From contig CAVYPM010000024.1 in the NCBI GenBank assembly GCA_963770375.1, positions 1 through 37,862 on the forward strand: 37,862 bases of DNA, given 5' to 3'. Within the stretch, counting starts at the first letter, position 1, and every line of letters starts with the position of its first letter. This document shows positions 32,662-37,862 of the stretch, piece by piece. The notes under the pieces were generated by a model that was given only the letters and a program-made list of their open reading frames with translations, searched no databases and was not told the DNA's origin. This DNA comes from DASVBE01 sp963770375. Lineage in GTDB: Bacteria; Actinomycetota; Actinomycetes; Streptosporangiales; Streptosporangiaceae. Both the position numbers and the translations under genes were made by a program.

Positions 32662-33417
32662 TTACCCGGTTCTGAACTCCAGCAGGGGGTCGGTGACCGC
32701 GTGGCGCCAGCGGTCCCGGTGGCCCGGTGCGTGCAGCCGGTAGTAGACGGTCTGCCGCGGTTCGCCGTCGGCCGGGCCGTCGTGGTTGCCGATGTTGTGG
32801 GCCAGGAGGTAGTGCGCGAACAGCACGCTGCCCGCCGGGCCGGTGACCTGGACCGGGTCGCCGATCTCGACCGGCGGGTACGGCCCCGGGTCCCGCTCGG
32901 CCACCCCGGGCAGGGCGTCCGCGCCCTGCTCCGCCAGCCAGGCGCCGAAGCGCAGGTGACTGCCGGGCCACACCCACAGGTTGCCCTGGCCCGGCTCGTC
33001 CTGGCCGGTCAGCCAGATCCCGGCCAGCAGCGAGAACGTGCCCGGCCGCCCGTCCGGCTCGCCCGGCGTGATGCCGTCCACGTGCGGGCCGCCCGGCCGG
33101 TGCGGGTACGGCGGGTAGGTGACGGCCAGCTGGGCAAAGTCCGGCTCGTCCGGCGCCAGGCCGCCCCGCAGCAGCTCCGCGGCCAGCGGCCCAATCCCGG
33201 CCGACCGGTACAGGTCCAGCAGCGGATGGCCGCCGGCGCCGAACCGTGGCCACAGGAAGTACGGCCCGGCGTGACCGGGCTCCGGCGGCTCGGCCGCCAG
33301 CAGCGACGCCACCATGGCCCGCGCCGCGCCGAGCTGCCTGGTGTCAAGAACCGCCGGGATAATTCCGTATCCCTTACTCCTGAAGGTCGCGATGGCCGAG
33401 CCGGTGATCCTGGTCAC
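32662..33417 (-). CDS. Phytanoyl-CoA dioxygenase-like Fe(II)/2-oxoglutarate enzyme
   Basis: 251-aa non-heme iron oxygenase fold (PhyH). The iron facial triad is visible: H112 and D114 in GGPHVDGITPG and H207 in YLLAHNIGNHDG. R221 or R227 (RQTVYYRLHAP) is placed to hold 2-oxoglutarate. Other features are the strand FSLLAGIWLTGQDEPGQGNL and the family motif VWPGSHLRFGAW. Such enzymes hydroxylate diverse small molecules, and the substrate cannot be told from sequence. GTG start at 33417 with no strong ribosome site, 77 bp from the divergent PhzF start. Confidence 0.85.
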   Translation of the reverse strand: MTRITGSAIATFRSKGYGIIPAVLDTRQLGAARAMVASLLAAEPPEPGHAGPYFLWPRFGAGGHPLLDLYRSAGIGPLAAELLRGGLAPDEPDFAQLAVTYPPYPHRPGGPHVDGITPGEPDGRPGTFSLLAGIWLTGQDEPGQGNLWVWPGSHLRFGAWLAEQGADALPGVAERDPGPYPPVEIGDPVQVTGPAGSVLFAHYLLAHNIGNHDGPADGEPRQTVYYRLHAPGHRDRWRHAVTDPLLEFRTG

Positions 33418-33494
33418 CGGGCTAGCCCACCTGGCCGCGTCGTGGCCCGCAACCCAGTTTCCTGGCGGACGGCCGCGGCTGGCATGGTTGCCTT

Positions 33495-34334
33495 ATGAAG
33501 CGCTCCCTGGCGGTAGTTGACGTGTTCGGGGCCGAGGCCGGCAGCGGCAATCCGGTCGCCGTGGTGCTCGACGGCGAGGGCCTGGACACCGCGCAGATGC
33601 AGCAGTTCGCCCGGTGGATGAATCTGTCCGAGACCACGTTCGTGCTGCCGCCGTCCGGCCCCGGCGCGGACTACCGGGTCCGGATCTTCACCCCTGCGGC
33701 CGAGCTGCCCTTCGCCGGGCACCCCACACTGGGCACCTGCCACGCGTGGCTGGCTGCGGGCGGGGCCACCCGCGAGCCCGGGGTGGCGATCCAGGAATGC
33801 GGCGCCGGGCTGGTGCCGGTCCGCCAGACCGAGAGGGCGGACGGGTCGCTGGCGTTCGCCGCGCCGCCGGTGCTGCGGGACGGGCCGGTCGAGGACGGGC
33901 TGCTGGACCGGATCGCGGGCATGCTGGCGGTCAGCCGGGCCGACATCGTGGACGCCGAGTGGGCCGACAACGGGCCCGGCTGGGTCGCTGTCCTGCTCAA
34001 GGACGCGGACGCGGTGCTGGCCGCGCGGCCCACCGGGGTGGACATCGACCTGGGCCTGGCCGGGCTGTACCCGCCGGGCTCCGAGGCGGCCGTGGAGGTC
34101 CGCGCGTTCTTCCCGGTCAACGGGACCGGGGTGGAGGACCCGGTGACCGGCAGCCTGAACGCGTCGCTGGCCGCCTGGCTGCTGCGCACGGGCCGGCTGA
34201 CCGCGCCGTACGTGGCCAGCCAGGGCACGGTGATCGGCCGCCGCGGCCGGGTGCGTGTCTCGGCCGACGCGGCCGGGGCGATCTGGGTCGGCGGCCGGAC
34301 GGCCACGCTGATCACCGGGGAAGCCGATCTGTGA
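33495..34334 (+). CDS. PhzF-family isomerase/epimerase-like protein
   Basis: 279-aa protein of the PhzF/diaminopimelate-epimerase fold: two similar halves around an active site with glutamate E46 (MNLSETTFVLPP). Typical landmarks are VVDVFGAEAGSGNPVAVVLD, RIFTPAAELPFAGHPTLGTC, the second-half AFFPVNGTGVEDPVTGSLNA and SQGTVIGRRGRVRV. True PhzF acts in phenazine synthesis, but no other phenazine genes are present, so this is one of the many PhzF-like proteins of unknown substrate. ATG start at 33495. Confidence 0.9.
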   Translation: MKRSLAVVDVFGAEAGSGNPVAVVLDGEGLDTAQMQQFARWMNLSETTFVLPPSGPGADYRVRIFTPAAELPFAGHPTLGTCHAWLAAGGATREPGVAIQECGAGLVPVRQTERADGSLAFAAPPVLRDGPVEDGLLDRIAGMLAVSRADIVDAEWADNGPGWVAVLLKDADAVLAARPTGVDIDLGLAGLYPPGSEAAVEVRAFFPVNGTGVEDPVTGSLNASLAAWLLRTGRLTAPYVASQGTVIGRRGRVRVSADAAGAIWVGGRTATLITGEADL

Positions 34335-34388
34335 CGGACGCGGACGGAGCGGCCGGAGCGGCCGGCGGCGCGGGCTAACCTTCCCGGC

Positions 34389-35120
34389 ATGAGCGAACGC
34401 GGAGATATCCCCGCAAACGGGATAAGGCTGGCCTACTTCACCAGCGGGCGCGCGGACGGGCCGCCGCTGGTCCTGCTTCACTCCCTCGGCGAGCCCTCGG
34501 CCACCTGGGACGAGATCGCGCCCGGGCTCGGCCGCGAGTACCGGCTGATCGCCTTCGACCTGCGCGGGCACGGCGACAGCGAATGGCCGGGGGAGTACTC
34601 GTTCGAGCTCATGCGCGACGACGTGCTTGACGCGCTGGACCGGCTCGGCCTGGAGCAGGTCAGCATCATCGGCCACTCGCTCGGCGGCACGGTGGCCAGC
34701 CTGATCGCCGAAGCCCGCCCGGGCCTGGTCCGCCAGCTCGTCCTGGAGGACACCTGCCCGCCCAAGCCGCCCGCGCCCAGACCGGCCGGCGCGGCGGAGC
34801 AGGCGGGCCGGCCGCGGAGCATGCCCCCGGCGCCGCCCGAGAAGCTGCCGGTGGACTGGCCGCTGGTGGTGGCCATCGCCGGGCAGCTGAAGGACCCCGA
34901 CCCGGCCTGGTGGGCCGGGCTGCCCTCGATCACCGCGCGGACGCTGATCATCGCCGGCGGCGAGGACAGCCACGTGCCGCAGGTCCAGCTGGCCGAGGCG
35001 GCCCAGCTGATCCCGGACGCCACGCTGATCACGATCCCGGCCGGGCACCGGGTGCACACCAGCCGCCCGGCCGAGTTCACCGCGGCCGTGCTGGACTTCC
35101 TGCGGGCCGGGCCGGCGTAG
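34389..35120 (+). CDS. Alpha/beta hydrolase
   Basis: 243-aa serine hydrolase. The oxyanion/loop region LVLLHSLGEPSATWDEIAPG precedes the strand RLIAFDLRGHGDSEWPGEYS and the nucleophile elbow IIGHSLGG (S97). The C-terminal half has a likely acid in TLIIAGGEDSHVPQ and the histidine in ITIPAGHRVH. A Pro-rich cap insert (CPPKPPAPRPAG) separates the halves. The substrate is unknown (ester, lactone or peroxide). ATG start at 34389; it follows PhzF on the same strand by 54 bp. Confidence 0.88.
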   Translation: MSERGDIPANGIRLAYFTSGRADGPPLVLLHSLGEPSATWDEIAPGLGREYRLIAFDLRGHGDSEWPGEYSFELMRDDVLDALDRLGLEQVSIIGHSLGGTVASLIAEARPGLVRQLVLEDTCPPKPPAPRPAGAAEQAGRPRSMPPAPPEKLPVDWPLVVAIAGQLKDPDPAWWAGLPSITARTLIIAGGEDSHVPQVQLAEAAQLIPDATLITIPAGHRVHTSRPAEFTAAVLDFLRAGPA

Positions 35121-35123
35121 CGC

Positions 35124-35153
35124 GGGCCGGCCGGGCCAGCGCGAGGCCGGCCC
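35124..35153. terminator. 9-bp hairpin between convergent hydrolase genes
   Basis: GGGCCGGCC (35124-35132), 12-base loop, GGCCGGCCC (35145-35153). It starts 4 bp after the upstream hydrolase stop and ends 12 bp before the end of the convergent iminopeptidase gene. Confidence 0.55.
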
Positions 35154-35164
35154 GGCGGCCGGGC

Positions 35165-36127
35165 TCAGCCGCCGTTGCGCAGCTTGTTGATGAACGCGAT
35201 CATGCCGTCGAAGTAGACCTGCTGGTCGTCGTACATGGCCAGGTGGCTGCCCTGCGGGCAGTACAGGTACTCGCCGCGGGGCAGCTTGGCCGCCATGGCC
35301 TCCATGTGCCGCGGGTCCATCGTGTCGTACTCGGCGCCGATGACCAGCGCGGGCACGTCGATCGTGGCCAGGTCCTCGAACCGGTCCCAGTGCGCCAGCT
35401 TCGCGTCCGCGCTGATGCCCAGCTCGGACGGGCCCTGCATGGACACGTAGATGGCCGGGTTGATGTGCGCGAAGCCGCGCTGCACCCCGTCCGGCCACTC
35501 GTCCGGCGGCATCCGCAGCACGTGCTTGACGTAGTGCTGCTCGAGGAGCAGCTCCATGTAGCGCGGGTTCTCGGTGTCGCCGGCCGCCTCGAAGGCCTTG
35601 ATCTCGGCCAGCTTGGCCTGGTCCATGGGCGGCATCAGGACCTGCTCGGCGTACGCGTTGTACGCCGGGACGCTGGCCATCATGTTCGAGATGATCAGGC
35701 CGCGCAGGTTCTGCTGGTGGGCCAGGGCGTACTCCATGGCCAGGATGCCGCCCCAGGACTGGCCGTAGAGGACGAAGTTGCTGGCGTCCATGCCGAGGGC
35801 CTGGCGGACCTGCTCGACCTCGCTGACGAACCGGTCCACGTCCCACAGCGACGGCTCCTCGGGCTGGTCGCTGAACCCGGACCCGAGCTGGTCGTAGTAG
35901 TAGTACTCGATGCCCGCGTTCGGCAGGAAGCTGTCGCACGCCTCCAGGTACTCGTGCGTGGCGCCCGGGCCGCCGTGCAGCAGGAGCACCTTCAGGCCGG
36001 GGTCGTTGCCGATCCGCTTGGTCCAGACACTGAACGTGCCCTTGGGGGTGTTCACCGGGATCTTCCGGGCGCCGCCGCCCAGCACGTCGTCCCGGCCCGA
36101 GTAGTCCAGGTAGCTGCTCGCTGGCAC
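35165..36127 (-). CDS. Proline iminopeptidase-like serine peptidase (S33)
   Basis: 320-aa alpha/beta hydrolase of peptidase family S33, expected to release N-terminal proline or other residues from small peptides. It shows LLLHGGPGATHEYLEACDSF (oxyanion loop), YYYDQLGSGFSDQP, the nucleophile S124 in LYGQSWGGILAMEYALAHQQ, acid candidate in GAEYDTMDPRHM, and histidine in CPQGSHLAMYDD. A helical cap lies between. GTG 36127 follows GGAAGGGAG by five bases. Other S33 enzymes (tricorn-factor type aminopeptidases) are possible. No signal peptide, so it is cytosolic. Confidence 0.88.
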   Translation of the reverse strand: MPASSYLDYSGRDDVLGGGARKIPVNTPKGTFSVWTKRIGNDPGLKVLLLHGGPGATHEYLEACDSFLPNAGIEYYYYDQLGSGFSDQPEEPSLWDVDRFVSEVEQVRQALGMDASNFVLYGQSWGGILAMEYALAHQQNLRGLIISNMMASVPAYNAYAEQVLMPPMDQAKLAEIKAFEAAGDTENPRYMELLLEQHYVKHVLRMPPDEWPDGVQRGFAHINPAIYVSMQGPSELGISADAKLAHWDRFEDLATIDVPALVIGAEYDTMDPRHMEAMAAKLPRGEYLYCPQGSHLAMYDDQQVYFDGMIAFINKLRNGG

Positions 36128-36240
36128 CGCGGCTCCCTTCCCGCAGGCCGCCGGCCTGCTGTCGTGCAGGCCGGAGCCCGCCCGGCCTGCCCAAGATCAT
36201 CAGCATAGGACGGGCAGGCCGGGCGGGGCGATGGCTGCGG

Positions 36241-37197
36241 TCAGCCGGTTTCCCAGAACGCGCGGACCGGCTGGTTCCGGTCAGCGGGCGGCAGGCGGGC
36301 GGCAGAGCCCCGGCCAGGCAGCGTCCGAGTTCGCGGAGCGGGCGGTTCAGCTCGTCGGGGCGCTCCATCGGGAAGAACAGCTTCGCGCCGTCCACCTCGA
36401 CGATCCGCTGCGCGCCGGGGATCGTGCCGGCCAGCCACTGGGCCCAGGACAGGGCGAAGAACTCGTCCCCGGTGCCCCACACCATCTGGGTCGGCACGGT
36501 CAGCTTGGCCAGGTCGTCGCGGATGGCCACGGTCACCGCGTTGTCCATGCCCGCCACGTAGGCCTGCACAGCCGCGGCCCGGGCCGGGTCGGCGAACGGG
36601 GCGAAGAAGCTGAGCAGCACGTCGTCCGGGCACGGCCTCCGGGTGCTCGAAGCTGCCCCCGACGCCGGACCTGACCTGGCCCACGTCGCCCGCCAGCGCG
36701 GGCAGCACGGTGGCCATGACGCCCTGCCGGGCCAGGTCGACGATCGGCATGAACGGCGGCGGCGGCCAGTTGTCGTGCACGTCGCAGTTGGTGAGCGTGA
36801 GCGACCGGAACCGGTCCGGCGCCATGACCGCGGCCAGCTGGCAGATGGCCCCGCCGGTGTCGTTCCCGACCAGGTCGGCCTGGTAGACGCCGAGCGCGTC
36901 GAGGAAGTCGATGATCATCCGGGCCTGCGCGCGCAGGTCCAGCGGCTCGCCGCCGGCCGGGGCCAGCGCGCTGCCGCCGTGCGCCAGCAGGTCGGGGGCC
37001 AGGCACCGGCGCACGTCGGAAAGCGCGGCCAGCTGCGCCGCCCACAGCCCGTGGTGCAGGAACACGCCGTGCACGAACACGGCCACCGGGGCCGGCCCGG
37101 ACCCGGCCTCGGCGTAGGTGATGGTTCCGGACGCCGTGGTCACCGTCCGGACGGGCGAGGAGAAGATTGACCGACTGTCAGTCTGTGAATGACTCAT
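36241..37197 (-). CDS. Alpha/beta hydrolase with Asp nucleophile, frameshifted
   Basis: Hydrolase of about 300 aa resembling haloalkane dehalogenases. The elbow is VGNDTGGAICQL (D113 in the nucleophile place), with upstream FVHGVFLHHGLWAAQL and APDLLAHGGSALAP. Near 36627-36631 one extra G (CCCGGACGAC should be CCCGACGAC) must be removed to continue DDVLLSFFAPFADPARAAAV and PTQMVWGTGDEFFALSWAQW. The C-terminus is unclear: the original frame stops at 36241, while a second insertion would end the protein at a TGA at 36281-36283 (about 304 aa). ATG 37197 is divergent from a TetR gene, and operator-like repeats lie between. A dehalogenase or epoxide/ester hydrolase role is inferred. Confidence 0.78.
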   Translation of the reverse strand: MSHSQTDSRSIFSSPVRTVTTASGTITYAEAGSGPAPVAVFVHGVFLHHGLWAAQLAALSDVRRCLAPDLLAHGGSALAPAGGEPLDLRAQARMIIDFLDALGVYQADLVGNDTGGAICQLAAVMAPDRFRSLTLTNCDVHDNWPPPPFMPIVDLARQGVMATVLPALAGDVGQVRSGVGGSFEHPEAVPGRRAAQLLRPVRRPGPGRGCAGLRGGHGQRGDRGHPRRPGQADRADPDGVGHRGRVLRPVLGPVAGRHDPRRAADRRGGRREAVLPDGAPRRAEPPAPRTRTLPGRGSAARLPPADRNQPVRAFWETG

Positions 37198-37223
37198 AGT
37201 CGGTTAGCGTAGGCTAGTCGGTC
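37169..37223. promoter_or_regulatory. Operator-like repeats between the hydrolase and TetR genes
   Basis: GACCGACT (37169-37176) and AGTCGGTC (37216-37223) are exact inverted arms. Between them lie the palindrome GACTGTCAGTC (37173-37183) and a direct repeat TAGTCGGT at 37197-37204 and 37215-37222. The last repeat abuts the TetR ATG at 37224, so bound repressor would cover both starts. No Shine-Dalgarno is seen before that ATG, suggesting a leaderless or very short-leader message. Confidence 0.6.
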
Positions 37224-37844
37224 ATGGCAGGCAAGTCGCGGCGGGATCTGTACGCCGAGCAGACCCGCGCCGCGGTGATCGCCGCAGCCACGGCACGATT
37301 CGCCACGGACGGCTACGCGGCCACGACGATGGACGCCATCGCCGAGGACGCCAACATCGCCAAGGGCGGCCTGTACCACCACTTCGCCAGCAAGGCCGAG
37401 CTGTTCGAGGCGGTGTTCATCGAGATGGAGACCAGCCTGCTCGGCAAGGTCGAGAAGGCCGGCGAAAAGATCTGGGACGAGCCCGGCGGCAGCCACGACC
37501 CGCTGGACCTGCTCACCACCGGCCTGGACATGTTCCTGGCCGCGTGCGCCGAGCCGGCCTACCGCCGGATCGCGTTGCAGGACGCCCCCGGGGTCCTCGG
37601 CCAGGCCCGTTACCGGGCCATCGGGGAGAGCTTCTATCTCGCCGGGCTGCGGGAGGGGCTGGCCCTGCTGACCGCCACCGGCCGGTACGCGGTGCCGCCG
37701 GGGGACCTGCCGGCCCGGATGATCCTGGCCGCGCTGGGCGAGGCCGGGCTCGCCGTCGCCGACGCCGAGGACCCGGACGCCGAGCGCCAGCGCGCCAAAG
37801 ACGTGATCCTCCGCCTCATCGACGGCTTCCGCGTCCGGGACTAG
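37224..37844 (+). CDS. TetR-family transcriptional regulator
   Basis: 206-aa repressor. The N-terminal HTH is complete: RAAVIAAATARFATDGYAAT, TTMDAIAEDANIAKGGLYHH, then FASKAELFEAVFIEME. The C-terminal helical domain (TTGLDMFLAACAEPAYRRIA, YRAIGESFYLAGLREGLALL) is the ligand pocket. It is divergent from an Asp-nucleophile hydrolase, with shared inverted and direct repeats, so it most likely represses that gene and itself. The ligand may be the hydrolase substrate; this is inference. The gene ends 18 bp before the end of the window and is complete. Confidence 0.9.
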   Translation: MAGKSRRDLYAEQTRAAVIAAATARFATDGYAATTMDAIAEDANIAKGGLYHHFASKAELFEAVFIEMETSLLGKVEKAGEKIWDEPGGSHDPLDLLTTGLDMFLAACAEPAYRRIALQDAPGVLGQARYRAIGESFYLAGLREGLALLTATGRYAVPPGDLPARMILAALGEAGLAVADAEDPDAERQRAKDVILRLIDGFRVRD

Positions 37845-37862
37845 GCCCGCGCCGCAGCCACC

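Noticed and set aside
33495..34334. Phenazine biosynthesis cluster suggested by the PhzF-like gene
   Set aside because: No other phz genes are nearby, and PhzF-like proteins are widespread outside phenazine producers.
33414..36620. A 1068-codon minus-strand open frame
   Set aside because: Only its first part is real (the shifted frame of the Asp-nucleophile hydrolase); the rest is antisense to, or out of frame with, well supported genes and results from lack of stop codons in GC-rich DNA.

Overview
This is a very GC-rich actinomycete chromosome segment. The evidence is strong GC bias at third codon positions, frequent GTG starts, stop-start overlaps, and actinobacterial families: a DprE1-like arabinan enzyme, DUF4326, actinobacterial nicotinamidase, PadR/ABC/FtsX, an IdeR/DtxR-type iron box and PspC. 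It reads as housekeeping and metabolic chromosome. I see no rRNA, tRNA, CRISPR array, phage or complete insertion sequence.

Layout. 1-5100 is a nucleobase/nicotinamide salvage block: cytosine deaminase codA (+) behind three palindromic operator-like sites, converging on a minus-strand set of an unknown gene, nicotinamidase pncA and an NCS1 purine/cytosine permease, followed by a divergent nitrilase-fold amidase. 5100-6400 holds an AraC remnant, a single-domain response regulator and a small winged-helix regulator. 6400-7690 is gene-poor, with a perfect 26-bp hairpin. 7690-12410 holds a secreted lamin-tail protein, an unknown gene, a YjbR protein, a DprE1-like oxidase and a convergent GT-C membrane glycosyltransferase. 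12580-17900 holds an aldehyde dehydrogenase, an ATP-grasp ligase, a convergent glutamate-cysteine-ligase-like enzyme and an Fpg/Nei glycosylase. 18050-21670 is a PadR-ABC-FtsX operon. 21680-24540 holds a four-gene minus-strand run (two GNATs, an unknown, DUF4326) and a divergent SnoaL-like gene. 24630-27100 is a secreted phosphoesterase whose promoter carries an iron box. 27400-30100 holds a GNAT, an ECF sigma/membrane anti-sigma pair, a mini membrane protein and PspC. 30190-32580 is a TetR/MFS efflux pair with twin operators. 32660-37844 holds a phytanoyl-CoA-dioxygenase-like enzyme, PhzF, three alpha/beta hydrolases and a second TetR.

Sequence quality. Nine genes are broken by at least 15 single-base insertions, mostly one-base homopolymer extensions, and conserved protein sequence resumes in the next frame each time. 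This looks like consensus error rather than gene decay, so these loci are annotated as full-length genes with frameshifts.

I did not find an obviously new defence or mobile system. The most useful leads are the triple operator of codA, a Ser at the CodA specificity position, an Ala at the DprE1 drug-target cysteine, the iron-box-controlled phosphoesterase, the convergent ATP-grasp/GCS2 ligase pair, the 26-bp hairpin with a competing arm, a repeated intergenic octamer and a triplicated start region in the ABC operon.
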